Source: Mangrovimonas futianensis
GTDB lineage: Bacteria; Bacteroidota; Bacteroidia; Flavobacteriales; Flavobacteriaceae
DNA length: 64,000 nucleotides
Direction of reading: 5' to 3'
Assembly: GCF_021245805.1 (NCBI RefSeq)
Contig: NZ_JAJJNF010000007.1
Span: 156,766 to 220,765 of the forward strand
The position numbers were made by a program, and so were the translations under genes. The notes beneath the pieces were generated by a model. It was given only the letters and a program-made list of their open reading frames with translations. It did not search any database and was not told where the DNA came from. Positions within the stretch are counted from its first letter, which is position 1, and each line of letters starts with the position of its first letter. This document shows, one piece after another, positions 35,592 to 44,588 of the stretch.

Positions 35592-35734
35592 ATAATTAAG
35601 ATTTTAAATTATTGATTTTAAGCTGTTTATTATATTTTTTTTCATTTGAACATCGTAACGACTCCTGCCCTTTCATAACCATTTCTTAATCCAAATTATA
35701 AATTCGTATAACAATACAAAAATTTATTTTTTAA

Positions 35735-36910
35735 ATGTCTAAAGAGAAAGTACAAATTTTTGACACCACATTAAGAGATGGAGAACAAGTTCCGGGATGC
35801 AAATTAAACAAAGAACAAAAACTTATTATTGCTGAACGTTTGGACTTTTTGGGTGTAGATGTGATTGAGGCAGGGTTTCCTGTTTCAAGTCCGGGAGATT
35901 TTGATGCGGTACAAGCCATTGGAAAAATTGTAAAAAATGCCACCGTTTGTGGACTCACACGAGCAGTTGAAAACGATATTAAGGTAGCAGCTGAAGCTTT
36001 GAAATCTGCTGCCAAACCAAGAATCCATACAGGTATTGGCACTTCTGATTCGCATATTAAATTCAAGTTTAACTCCACTCGAGAAGCTGTTATTGAACGC
36101 GCATTCAAAGCAGTGGCCTATGCCAAATCCTTTGTAGAAGACGTCGAATTTTATGCTGAAGATGCCGGTAGAACAGATAATGAGTTTTTAGCACGGGTAT
36201 GTGAAAAAGCTATTGAAGCAGGAGCCACCGTTTTAAATATCCCAGATACTACAGGATATTGCTTACCAAGTGAATACGGAGCCAAAATCAAATATTTAAG
36301 AGAGAATGTCAAGGGCATAGAAAAAGCCATTTTATCTTGTCATTGCCATAACGATCTTGGATTGGCCACAGCCAATTCCATTGAAGGAGTTATTAATGGG
36401 GCACGTCAAATTGAATGTACCATTAATGGTGTGGGTGAAAGAGCTGGAAACACAGCTTTGGAAGAAGTAGTCATGATATTGAAACAACATCCTTATCTTA
36501 ATTTAGACACTGGAATACGCACTAAAGAATTATACGGAATCAGCCAACTGGTTCAGGAACAAATGGGTGTTTACACGCAACCCAATAAAGCTATTGTAGG
36601 TAGCAATGCCTTTGCTCATAGCTCGGGAATCCATCAAGATGGCGTCATTAAAAATCGTGAAACTTATGAGATTATTGACCCTAGGGATGTAGGTGTAACA
36701 GAATCAGCCATAGTCCTGACAGCTAGAAGCGGAAGAGCTGCTTTGGCTTACCGTGCCAAGAACATAGGTTATGAACTTACCAAGCTTCAATTGGATGAAA
36801 TTTATGCTTCATTCTTAAATTATGCCGATAAGAAAAAAGAAGTTTGTGATGATGACATCCATCAAATAATTGAGAGCAGTGCCATTTATAGACAAATAAT
36901 TTCAGCCTAG
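35735..36910 (+). CDS. leuA: 2-isopropylmalate synthase, short form
   Basis: Condenses 2-ketoisovalerate with acetyl-CoA, the first step of leucine synthesis. The DRE-TIM barrel shows FDTTLRDGEQVPG at the start and CHCHNDLGLATANS (about residue 208), with HSSGIHQDG downstream. At 391 residues it stops well before the C-terminal LeuA regulatory dimer domain (full enzymes are about 510-560 residues), so Leu feedback through that domain is not expected. Homocitrate synthase-like activity is an alternative by sequence, but the tight leuCDB linkage (1-bp gap) supports leucine. Confidence 0.92.
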   Translation: MSKEKVQIFDTTLRDGEQVPGCKLNKEQKLIIAERLDFLGVDVIEAGFPVSSPGDFDAVQAIGKIVKNATVCGLTRAVENDIKVAAEALKSAAKPRIHTGIGTSDSHIKFKFNSTREAVIERAFKAVAYAKSFVEDVEFYAEDAGRTDNEFLARVCEKAIEAGATVLNIPDTTGYCLPSEYGAKIKYLRENVKGIEKAILSCHCHNDLGLATANSIEGVINGARQIECTINGVGERAGNTALEEVVMILKQHPYLNLDTGIRTKELYGISQLVQEQMGVYTQPNKAIVGSNAFAHSSGIHQDGVIKNRETYEIIDPRDVGVTESAIVLTARSGRAALAYRAKNIGYELTKLQLDEIYASFLNYADKKKEVCDDDIHQIIESSAIYRQIISA

Positions 36911-36911
36911 T

Positions 36912-38318
36912 ATGGGAAAGACCTTATTCGATAAAGTATGGGATGCTCACGTTGTCGACTCCATTGATAACGGACCTCAGGTATTATATATAGACAAACA
37001 TTTAATTCACGAAGTTACTAGTCCGCAAGCCTTTAAGGAACTTGAGGAACGAAACATTCCCATTTTTAGACCAGATCAAATTGTTGCTACTGCAGACCAT
37101 AATACCCCAACAGTAAATCAACATTTACCAGTTAGGGATGAACTGTCAAGAAACCAGTTAAAACAACTGGCTGAAAATTGTGAGAAAAACGGTATCACTT
37201 TATACGGTCTTGGCCATCCATATAATGGAATTGTTCATGTGATGGCACCTGAACTTGGGATTACCCAACCTGGAATGACCATGGTTTGTGGAGATAGTCA
37301 CACTTCCACACATGGTGCCTTTGGAAGTATTGCCTTTGGAATTGGAACAAGCCAGGTAGCTCAAGTTTTTGCAAGCCAATGTTTGCTTTTGACTAAACCG
37401 AAAAGTTTGAGAGTGAGCGTTAATGGGAAACTAAAAAATGGCGTTCTTCCTAAGGATGTCATTCTGTATATTATTTCCAAAATAGGAACCAATGCAGGAA
37501 CTGGATACTTCTGTGAATATGCAGGCGATGTTTTTGAAGACATGAGCATGGAAGGAAGAATGACCGTCTGTAACATGAGTATTGAAATGGGTGCTCGAGG
37601 CGGTATGATTGCACCAGACCAAACCACTTTTGATTATGTAAAAGGAAGGGAATTTGCTCCAAAAGGTGATGAATTTGATAAAAAAGTAGCCTATTGGAAA
37701 ACCCTACCGTCAGATGAGGATGCCGTTTTTGACAAAGAATACACCTTTGATGCAGCTGATATAGAACCTATGGTTACCTATGGAACCAATCCTGGAATGG
37801 GAATTAAAATCAATGCCCGTATACCAGAATTAAACGATGCCTCTTTTGAAAAATCCTTGCAATACATGGATTTCAAAAAAGGTGAATATATGCTGAACAA
37901 ACCTATCAATTATGTATTTATAGGCAGTTGTACCAATTCCAGAATTGAAGATTTTAGAGTTGCAGCCCAGTTTATAAAAGGAAAACAAAAAGCTGATAAT
38001 GTAACAGCCTGGTTGGTACCAGGAAGTAAGCAAGTAGAATCCCAAATTGAAGCTGAAGGACTGAAAGACATTTTTGAAGCCGCTGGATTTGAATTGCGAC
38101 AACCTGGATGTTCTGCCTGTCTTGCCATGAATGATGATAAAATACCGCAGGGAGAATACTGTGTATCAACTTCGAATAGAAATTTTGAAGGAAGACAGGG
38201 ACAAGGCGCAAGAACCATTTTAGCAAGTCCCTTAGTAGCGGCGGCGACCGCTGTAGCAGGTAAAATTGTAGATGTTACCAAATTATTGGAACACAGTTAT
38301 GAAGAAGAATTGATTTAA
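36912..38318 (+). CDS. leuC: 3-isopropylmalate dehydratase, large subunit
   Basis: Isomerises 2- to 3-isopropylmalate with a 4Fe-4S cluster. 468 residues of the aconitase family: GDSHTSTHGAFG (about residue 131), and the cluster cysteines in FIGSCTNSRIEDF (about 343) and QPGCSACLAMN (about 402). It abuts leuA and is followed without a gap by leuD, the small subunit. Confidence 0.97.
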   Translation: MGKTLFDKVWDAHVVDSIDNGPQVLYIDKHLIHEVTSPQAFKELEERNIPIFRPDQIVATADHNTPTVNQHLPVRDELSRNQLKQLAENCEKNGITLYGLGHPYNGIVHVMAPELGITQPGMTMVCGDSHTSTHGAFGSIAFGIGTSQVAQVFASQCLLLTKPKSLRVSVNGKLKNGVLPKDVILYIISKIGTNAGTGYFCEYAGDVFEDMSMEGRMTVCNMSIEMGARGGMIAPDQTTFDYVKGREFAPKGDEFDKKVAYWKTLPSDEDAVFDKEYTFDAADIEPMVTYGTNPGMGIKINARIPELNDASFEKSLQYMDFKKGEYMLNKPINYVFIGSCTNSRIEDFRVAAQFIKGKQKADNVTAWLVPGSKQVESQIEAEGLKDIFEAAGFELRQPGCSACLAMNDDKIPQGEYCVSTSNRNFEGRQGQGARTILASPLVAAATAVAGKIVDVTKLLEHSYEEELI

Positions 38319-38903
38319 ATGGAAAAATTCACCACATTACATAGTACAGCCATCCCATTAGATATCGAAAATATTGATACCGATCAAATCATCCCTGCCC
38401 GCTTTCTAAAAGCCACGGACAAACAAGGATTTGGCGATAATGCCTTTCGGGATTGGCGTTTTGATAAAGAAGGAAACCCTAACAAAGATTTTGTACTCAA
38501 CGACCCTAAGTTTTCTGGAAGTATTTTAGTTGCAGGGGACAATTTTGGTTGTGGATCTAGCAGGGAACATGCTGCTTGGGCCTTGGTTGGATACGGCTTT
38601 AAAGTGATTGTTTCCAGTTTTTTTGCAGACATTTTTAAAGGAAATGCCTTAAACAATGGTTTGCTACCCGTACAGGTATCACCACCATTTTTAAAGCAGG
38701 TTTTAGATTTAATCCAAGCAAAACCTGACACTCAGATCACTGTAAATTTAGAAAACCAGACCATATTTGTGGCGCATACAGATTTGAAGGAATCTTTTGA
38801 TATTGACCCATACAAAAAGACCTGTATGATCAATGGTTATGATGACATTGATTATTTACTGAGCAAAAAGAAAGAAATAGAACAATTTGAGGCCGCCCTT
38901 TAG
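38319..38903 (+). CDS. leuD: 3-isopropylmalate dehydratase, small subunit
   Basis: 194 residues of the swivel domain: DTDQIIPARFLK (about residue 21) and NFGCGSSREHAAWAL (about 72) are the LeuD signatures. It forms the heterodimer with LeuC. Its last codons overlap a GC-rich hairpin at 38892-38913, and a repeat element separates it from leuB, so leuB expression may be partly uncoupled. Confidence 0.97.
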   Translation: MEKFTTLHSTAIPLDIENIDTDQIIPARFLKATDKQGFGDNAFRDWRFDKEGNPNKDFVLNDPKFSGSILVAGDNFGCGSSREHAAWALVGYGFKVIVSSFFADIFKGNALNNGLLPVQVSPPFLKQVLDLIQAKPDTQITVNLENQTIFVAHTDLKESFDIDPYKKTCMINGYDDIDYLLSKKKEIEQFEAAL

Positions 38904-38913
38904 GTGGCTTTTT
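38892..38913 (+). terminator. Hairpin with T run overlapping the leuD stop codon
   Basis: GCCGCC (38892-38897) can pair with GGTGGC (38903-38908) with one G-U pair, followed by TTTTT. It lies over the TAG of leuD. It may cause partial termination before leuB. Confidence 0.5.
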
Positions 38914-39012
38914 GCGTTAGCGGTTGCAGTGGCATCCTTTTGTTGATGTCGAGCAAAGCGAGAACATGAAACAAAAGATATAACGAAAAACGCGACCCGA
39001 AGGGAAACGTCC
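38914..39012 (+). repeat. Probable dispersed flavobacterial intergenic element between leuD and leuB
   Basis: About 99 non-coding bases beginning GCGTTAGCGGTTGCAGTGG and ending CCCGAAGGGAAACGTCC. CTTTTGTT (about 38937) pairs with AACAAAAG (about 38971), and GCGTT (38914-38918) can pair with AACGC near 38989, giving a long hairpin with a variable tip. I recall near-identical blocks behind genes in many Flavobacteriaceae, but cannot search here. No second copy was found in the window. It could be a mobile repeat, an RNA-processing signal or a structured RNA. Confidence 0.6.
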
Positions 39013-39038
39013 AAAACAACAACGAACAAAAAACACTC

Positions 39039-40157
39039 ATGAAACTGAATATTGCTGTTTTATCAGGAGATGGCATTGGTCCCGAAGTGACCGATCAAGC
39101 CATCAAAGTATTGAAAGCTATAGCTGTAGAATTTGATCACACCTTCCTTTTCTCATCGGCTCCAGTTGGAGCTATTGCCATAGATGAAACTGGAAATCCA
39201 CTACCGGACAGCACCCTTGATTTATGCAAAACAAGTGATGCCGTTTTATTTGGATCTATTGGAGACCCTAAATATGATAATGATCCCAATGCTAAAGTTC
39301 GCCCAGAACAAGGGTTATTGAAACTAAGAAAAGAATTGGGTTTATACGCCAATATTCGTCCGGTAAAAGCCTATGATATGCTTTTGGATAAGTCTCCCTT
39401 GAAAAAAGAGAACATTCAAGGAACCGACATCAGCATCTATAGGGAACTGACAGGAGGTATTTACTTTGGGGAGAAAAAGCAAAATGAGGAAGGCACTTGG
39501 GCTTCTGACTTATGTGAATATTCCAAAGAAGAAATAGAGCGAATTTCCCATCTGGCATTCAAAGCGGCTCAAGCTCGCAGGAGCAAGTTAACACTTGTTG
39601 ATAAAGCGAATGTATTGGAAACATCGCGCTTATGGAGAAAAGTTGTAAAACAAGTTGCCGAGTCCTATCCAGATGTGGAATTGGATTTCTTATTTGTAGA
39701 CAACGCAGCAATGCAAATGATCTTAAATCCGAAACAATTCGATGTCATCTTAACAGAGAATATGTTTGGTGATATTATTAGTGATGAGGCCAGCGTAATA
39801 GGTGGAAGTATTGGTTTATTGGCATCAGCTTCTGTAGGTGACAAACATGCCTTATTTGAACCCATTCACGGCTCATATCCACAGGCGACTGGAAAAGGAA
39901 TTGCCAACCCTGTAGCCTCTATTTTATCAGCAGCTATGTTGTTAGATCATTTTGAACTTTATCAAGAGGCCGAATTAATCAGAAAGGCCGTCGAAAAGTC
40001 CTTACAATTAAACATCACGACTCCAGATTTAAATCCGGATTCTGAAAATATTACCACAAGTAAAGTTGGAGATTTCATTGAGGATTATATTAATAACCCT
40101 CAAGATTCCAACATCAATTTTCAAAACTTACATTTGGGTCAGTCTACCATTATTTAA
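39039..40157 (+). CDS. leuB: 3-isopropylmalate dehydrogenase
   Basis: Oxidatively decarboxylates 3-isopropylmalate in leucine synthesis. 372 residues: LSGDGIGPEVTDQAIKVL at the N-terminus, ELTGGIYFGEKK (about residue 132), then the metal site NMFGDIISDEAS (about 245) and HGSYPQATGKGIANP (NAD site, about 275). It follows leuD after a 135-bp gap containing the repeat element, and ends before a bidirectional terminator. Confidence 0.97.
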   Translation: MKLNIAVLSGDGIGPEVTDQAIKVLKAIAVEFDHTFLFSSAPVGAIAIDETGNPLPDSTLDLCKTSDAVLFGSIGDPKYDNDPNAKVRPEQGLLKLRKELGLYANIRPVKAYDMLLDKSPLKKENIQGTDISIYRELTGGIYFGEKKQNEEGTWASDLCEYSKEEIERISHLAFKAAQARRSKLTLVDKANVLETSRLWRKVVKQVAESYPDVELDFLFVDNAAMQMILNPKQFDVILTENMFGDIISDEASVIGGSIGLLASASVGDKHALFEPIHGSYPQATGKGIANPVASILSAAMLLDHFELYQEAELIRKAVEKSLQLNITTPDLNPDSENITTSKVGDFIEDYINNPQDSNINFQNLHLGQSTII

Positions 40158-40186
40158 GTCCTCCCTAAATGAATGATTAATAGTTT

Positions 40187-40212
40187 AAAAGCACCTCTCT
40201 GGGGTGCTTTTT
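40187..40212. terminator. Bidirectional terminator between leuB and the luciferase-like gene
   Basis: AAAAGCACC (40187-40195) and GGTGCTTTT (40203-40211) form a 9-bp stem with a 7-base loop. A T run follows on the plus strand and A/T bases flank the other side. It sits between convergent genes. Confidence 0.85.
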
Positions 40213-40220
40213 AGCTTCTA

Positions 40221-41237
40221 TTAAATTCCATTGATTTCATTCATGATTTCTGAAAACAACTGATAAGAACGCCTCCTGTCTTGAGGATCAAAGGTATTGG
40301 TCACTACCATCAATTCATCTACCTTGTTTTCCGCTAAGAATTTTTCAGTCTCTTCCTTCACCTTCTTTTTATCACCTACCACTGAAAAACGCAACATCTG
40401 TTGAACTGATGGGTTCATCAAAATACTTTTTAATTCCGAAGTCATTTGGGTGGGAGGTGTTAAATACTCCCGTTTCCCCATAAATAGGTTCATCACCATT
40501 CTTATAGGCGATGTAAACATCATCTCAGCCTTTTCCAATGTATCTGCAGCAATAACATTCACGCCAGCAATCACATAAGGCTGGGATAAAAATTGAGAAG
40601 GTGTAAAATCATGTCTGTAAATTTGGAGTGCCTCATGAAAGTGAGCCGTTGCGAAATGACTAGCAAAAGCATAGGGCAGCCCCAATCTAGCAGCTAGTTT
40701 GGCACTATCCGTACTGGATCCCAAAATATAAATAGGAACTTGAACGCCCTCTGCAACTGTGGCACGGACCTTATTTTGAACATTGTCAAGTGAAAAATAC
40801 TGCTGGATATCAGCCACCTCATCAGGAAACCTTATGGTGGCCTGCATTCTATCTGACCTAATCGCATTGGCCGTATCGGCATCGGTACCCGGCGCACGTC
40901 CCAATCCCAAATCTATTCTATCGGGATATAACGTTCCAAGGGTCCCAAACTGTTCAGCTACAATGAGTGGGGAATGGTTAGGCAACATAATTCCTCCCGA
41001 GCCGACCCGAATACTTTTGGTGTTTTCAGCAATATAACCTATCAAAATAGAAGTAGCAGAACTAGCTATATTGATGGAATTATGATGTTCTGCCAACCAA
41101 AATCGATGATATCCCAAAGATTCTACCAATTGGGCCAACTCCAACGTATTGGCGAAAGTTTCTTTGACTTGGCTGCCTTCATTTACAAAGGCTAATTCTA
41201 GCATGGAGTATTTTACTTCACTCAATTCTCTAATCAT
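40221..41237 (-). CDS. LLM-class (luciferase-like) flavin-dependent oxidoreductase
   Basis: 338 residues, TIM barrel of the bacterial luciferase family: LAEHHNSINIASSATSILIGYIAENTKSIRVGSGGIMLPNHSP (about residue 48 on; given here only as family landmark WLAEHHN and GSGGIMLPNH), and PIYILGSSTDSAKLAARLG further on. It is close to the single-subunit group often called YhbW/MsnO8-like. The true start may be at a downstream codon, since family members begin near KYSMLELA. Substrate unknown; no link to its neighbours is evident. Confidence 0.88.
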   Translation of the reverse strand: MIRELSEVKYSMLELAFVNEGSQVKETFANTLELAQLVESLGYHRFWLAEHHNSINIASSATSILIGYIAENTKSIRVGSGGIMLPNHSPLIVAEQFGTLGTLYPDRIDLGLGRAPGTDADTANAIRSDRMQATIRFPDEVADIQQYFSLDNVQNKVRATVAEGVQVPIYILGSSTDSAKLAARLGLPYAFASHFATAHFHEALQIYRHDFTPSQFLSQPYVIAGVNVIAADTLEKAEMMFTSPIRMVMNLFMGKREYLTPPTQMTSELKSILMNPSVQQMLRFSVVGDKKKVKEETEKFLAENKVDELMVVTNTFDPQDRRRSYQLFSEIMNEINGI

Positions 41238-41407
41238 TTTTATATGACGTGAAATTATTAAAATGAATACGGAATGGTCTTAATATTATGTTAGAAATTA
41301 AAGGATCACAGCATAGTCTACATCGTTTAATTTGAAAATGCATGAATCAGTTTTTGAATGGTTCCGTTGATAATGTTTAAATTTACAATATCATCAAAAA
41401 CACTTGT

Positions 41408-42160
41408 ATGCAAATTTTAGGAATCGACATTGGAGGAAGTGGTATGAAAGGTGCCATAGTAAATACCATAACAGGGGAACTAATCACAGAACGATTTCGT
41501 ATTCCTACGCCCAAATCGAGAACTCCAGAAGCCATGGCTGAAGTATTTAAGGATATTGTGGCTCATTTTGATTATTCGGGCCCCATTGGTTGTGGTTTCC
41601 CTAGCATAATCAAGCATGGAATTTGTAAAGCCTCAGGAAATTTACATGATGAATGGGACCATGTCAATGTCGAAGAATTATTCTCTAAAGCCTGTAAGCA
41701 ATCAGTAACCGTTATCAATGACGCCGATGCTGCTGGATATGCCGTTATGAACTATGGTATAGGGCAAGGAAAATCAGGATTGGTTGTCACTATTACCATT
41801 GGAACCGGTTTGGGCAGTGGTGCCTTCTATGATGGAAAATTAATACCCAATTTTGAATTGGGCCAAATCCCATATAAGAAATACAAAAAAATAGAACAAT
41901 GGGCCGCCAATTCGGTCAAAGAAAAAAAGAACCTCAGCTTTAAAAAATGGGGTAAGCGCTTTAATACCTTTTTAGAATTAGTAGACACTATTATTTGTCC
42001 TGATTTTATCATTTTAGGTGGTGGCACCTCTGATGATTTTGACAAATTCAAAAAGTATATTAAAATAGAAACACCCGTAGCCCCAGCCCATCTTGGCAAC
42101 CATGCCGGAATCATTGGTGCTGCCTGTGCAGCCACTCACAAAATCCCAAAATCATATTAG
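41408..42160 (+). CDS. ROK-family sugar kinase, probable polyphosphate glucokinase
   Basis: 250 residues. The phosphate-1 motif is IGIDIGGSGMKGAIV-like at residue 4 on, the catalytic Asp is in INDADAAGYAV (about residue 104), and TIGTGLGSGAFYDGKL is phosphate-2. The length and the GKLIPNFELGQ segment resemble polyphosphate-dependent glucokinases. The classical ROK zinc-binding CxCGxxGC motif is absent. It is convergent with argH, whose stop is 5 bp away, and appears monocistronic. Confidence 0.85.
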   Translation: MQILGIDIGGSGMKGAIVNTITGELITERFRIPTPKSRTPEAMAEVFKDIVAHFDYSGPIGCGFPSIIKHGICKASGNLHDEWDHVNVEELFSKACKQSVTVINDADAAGYAVMNYGIGQGKSGLVVTITIGTGLGSGAFYDGKLIPNFELGQIPYKKYKKIEQWAANSVKEKKNLSFKKWGKRFNTFLELVDTIICPDFIILGGGTSDDFDKFKKYIKIETPVAPAHLGNHAGIIGAACAATHKIPKSY

Positions 42161-42164
42161 GAAC

Positions 42165-43439
42165 CTACTCAGGAAATTTCGCCCTAATTTTATCTAACCT
42201 GAGGTTCCCCATGCTCCCAACATGCACATGCTGTTTTGACATATCGGGCACATAGGTACCATCTTGTACTTCAGCCCCAATTTTTTTATAAGCATCTCTA
42301 AAACTCATCCCCGACTCGACCAGAGTATTGATATTATCCACTGTAAAGAGATACTGATATTTGGGATCATTTAAATCAATTTCCTTCACTTGAATCTGCT
42401 TAATGGCATAATTAAAAATATCTAACAGGTCCTTTGTATCTTCTATCGCTCCTATCATATTTTCCTTCAGCAATTGGTAATCCCGATGATACCCACTCGG
42501 CAAATTATTAGTGATCAAGGTCATTTCCATAGGTAAACTTTGAAGTTTATTACTCTTGCCACGAATTAGCTCAAAAACATCTGGATTCTTTTTATGGGGC
42601 ATGATACTACTTCCTGTGGTTAATTCATCTGGAAAGGAAATGAAACCAAAGTTTTGGCTCATATACAAACAAATGTCCATCGAGAATCTGGCTAGCGTAT
42701 TTGTCAAACTTGATATAGCCATAGACAAAGTTCGTTCCGCCTTTCCACGGCTCATTTGTGCTGCCACAACATTATATTTCATGGATGTAAACCCTAAAGC
42801 TTTCCTAGTAAACTCTCTGTCTATAGTAAACGAACTTCCATAACCGGCAGCAGAACCCAATGCATTCTGATCGACTGTTTTTAAGGCTGCTTGCAATAAA
42901 TAAACGTCGTCTACCAACATCTCGGCATAAGCGGAAAACCACAACCCAAAAGACGATGGCATAGCAACCTGCAGATGGGTGTACCCAGGAAGTAACCTAT
43001 CTTTATAAGCGTCTGCCAAGTCCAAAAGTGTTTCAAAAAGAACTTTTGACTTACCGAGAATCTCTTTTAAGTTTTCTTTGTAATACAACTGAAGGGCTAC
43101 CAAAACTTGATCATTTCTAGATCTAGCCGTATGGATTTTTTTACCAACATCTCCATAAGCCTTGGTCAATTCAAATTCAATCTTGGAATGCACATCTTCA
43201 AATTGGTCTTCAATAGCAAACGTCCCATTTTCCAGTTGCTCTGATAACATTTTAAGACCTTCTTCCAATTGTTTCAACTCACCTTCGGAAAGAATTTCCA
43301 CTTCCTTCAACATCTGTGCATGAGCCAAAGAGGCCTGAATGTCATATCTGGCGATAAACATATCGATCTCACGATCATTACCAACTGTAAACTGCTCTAT
43401 TTTTTTATCGATAGAAATCCCCTTATCCCAAAGTTTCAT
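42165..43439 (-). CDS. argH: Argininosuccinate lyase
   Basis: Last step of arginine synthesis, splitting argininosuccinate. 424 residues, fumarase/aspartase fold: HTARSRNDQVLVALQLY (about residue 94), TGSSIMPHKKNPDVFELIRG (about 262; signature loop with catalytic Ser), and GYTHLQVAMPSSFG. It is the last gene of the arg operon, separated from the deacetylase gene by 87 bp that hold a nested inverted repeat. Confidence 0.96.
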   Translation of the reverse strand: MKLWDKGISIDKKIEQFTVGNDREIDMFIARYDIQASLAHAQMLKEVEILSEGELKQLEEGLKMLSEQLENGTFAIEDQFEDVHSKIEFELTKAYGDVGKKIHTARSRNDQVLVALQLYYKENLKEILGKSKVLFETLLDLADAYKDRLLPGYTHLQVAMPSSFGLWFSAYAEMLVDDVYLLQAALKTVDQNALGSAAGYGSSFTIDREFTRKALGFTSMKYNVVAAQMSRGKAERTLSMAISSLTNTLARFSMDICLYMSQNFGFISFPDELTTGSSIMPHKKNPDVFELIRGKSNKLQSLPMEMTLITNNLPSGYHRDYQLLKENMIGAIEDTKDLLDIFNYAIKQIQVKEIDLNDPKYQYLFTVDNINTLVESGMSFRDAYKKIGAEVQDGTYVPDMSKQHVHVGSMGNLRLDKIRAKFPE

Positions 43440-43455
43440 TTTTTATAGATATTAG

Positions 43456-43516
43456 AATCAAGACCGCTTCGCTTCTAGAACCTCGACTTAAAAATAGTGG
43501 TTCTGCAATCTTGATT
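43456..43516. repeat. Nested inverted repeat between the argE-like gene and argH
   Basis: AATCAAGA (43456-43463) pairs with TCTTGATT (43509-43516), and inside it AGAACC (43477-43482) pairs with GGTTCT (43499-43504). It has no U run, so it does not look like a terminator. It may be a processing or stability element, or a degenerate intergenic repeat. Confidence 0.5.
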
Positions 43517-43526
43517 ATTGGTTCAT

Positions 43527-44588
43527 TTAAAATACTTTCTTTAATAATTCAATATAAATCTTTATCCCTTCCTCTATTTCCTCCAAGTGAATAAATTCAT
43601 CTGCAGAATGTGACCTTGTACTATCCCCAGGCCCCAGTTTTAATGAGGGACAAGATAAGACTGCCTGGTCGGATAAAGTTGGGGAACCATAGGTTGTTCT
43701 TCCCATCTCAATACCAGCTTGCACCAATGGATGAGACACAGGAATAGATGACGAATTCAACCTCAAACTTCTCGGAATCAAGCTATCTACAGGGGCCTTC
43801 TTCATTAATATCTCTGCTACCTCTTGATTGGAGTATTGATCATTCACCCGACAATCTATGACCAAATCCACATTGGCAGGAATGGCATTATGTTGTTTTC
43901 CTCCATGGATTTGGGAAACGGTCAGCTTGACCTCTCCCAAAGTTTCAGATACTTTCTCAAATTTAAAATCTCGGAACCATTCTAATACCTTAATGGTATT
44001 ATAAATGGCATTATCATCATTCGGGTGGGCGGCATGACTGGGTGTTCCTTTTACCACGGCATCAAACACAACCAAGCCCTTTTCGGCTACTGCCAAATTC
44101 ATTAAAGTAGGTTCTCCTACTATGGCTACATCAATTTTAGGAATAATGGGAAGCATACTGTTCAATCCTTTATCCCCACTACTCTCTTCCTCTGCTGATG
44201 CCACAATTACCAAGTTATAAGTTAAATCCCTTTTTTCATAAAAATAGGTGAACGTTGCAATCAATGACACCAAACACCCCCCAGCATCATTGCTTCCTAA
44301 ACCAAATAATTTTCCATCTTCAACGAGAGCTTTAAACGGATCCTTAGTATAACCGTTATTGGGTTTAACCGTATCATGATGGGAATTGAGCAACAAAGTC
44401 GGTTTGGAAGCATCAAAATACTTATTGATGGCCCAAACATTGTGGTTGGTTCTATTGAAAGGAATTTTATGATCGGTAAACCAATTTTCAATATGGTGCG
44501 CTGTTCCATCTTCCTCCGATGAGAAAGATGGCGTTTCTATAAGTTGTTTTAACAACTCGATGGCTTCCTGTGTAAGCTGTTCTATCAT
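43527..44588 (-). CDS. M20-family deacylase, probable N-acetylornithine/N-acetylcitrulline deacetylase
   Basis: 353 residues of the M20 metallopeptidase family. LNSHHDTVKPN (about residue 72) and GSNDAGGCLVSL (about 98) supply the first zinc ligands, and ASAEEESSGDKGLNS (about 130) the catalytic Glu pair. Its place between argB and argH means it removes the N-acyl group; with the neighbouring carbamoyltransferase acting on acyl-ornithine, the physiological substrate is probably N-acetylcitrulline. It overlaps argB by 4 bp. Confidence 0.9.
   Translation of the reverse strand: MIEQLTQEAIELLKQLIETPSFSSEEDGTAHHIENWFTDHKIPFNRTNHNVWAINKYFDASKPTLLLNSHHDTVKPNNGYTKDPFKALVEDGKLFGLGSNDAGGCLVSLIATFTYFYEKRDLTYNLVIVASAEEESSGDKGLNSMLPIIPKIDVAIVGEPTLMNLAVAEKGLVVFDAVVKGTPSHAAHPNDDNAIYNTIKVLEWFRDFKFEKVSETLGEVKLTVSQIHGGKQHNAIPANVDLVIDCRVNDQYSNQEVAEILMKKAPVDSLIPRSLRLNSSSIPVSHPLVQAGIEMGRTTYGSPTLSDQAVLSCPSLKLGPGDSTRSHSADEFIHLEEIEEGIKIYIELLKKVF

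Noticed and set aside
35592..35734. Possible leucine leader peptide before leuA
   Set aside because: No short ORF with a Leu run and no terminator hairpin could be found on the plus strand.
37361..38281. Several overlapping minus-strand frames within leuC
   Set aside because: leuC is unambiguous here, and overlapping frames in several phases are expected by chance.
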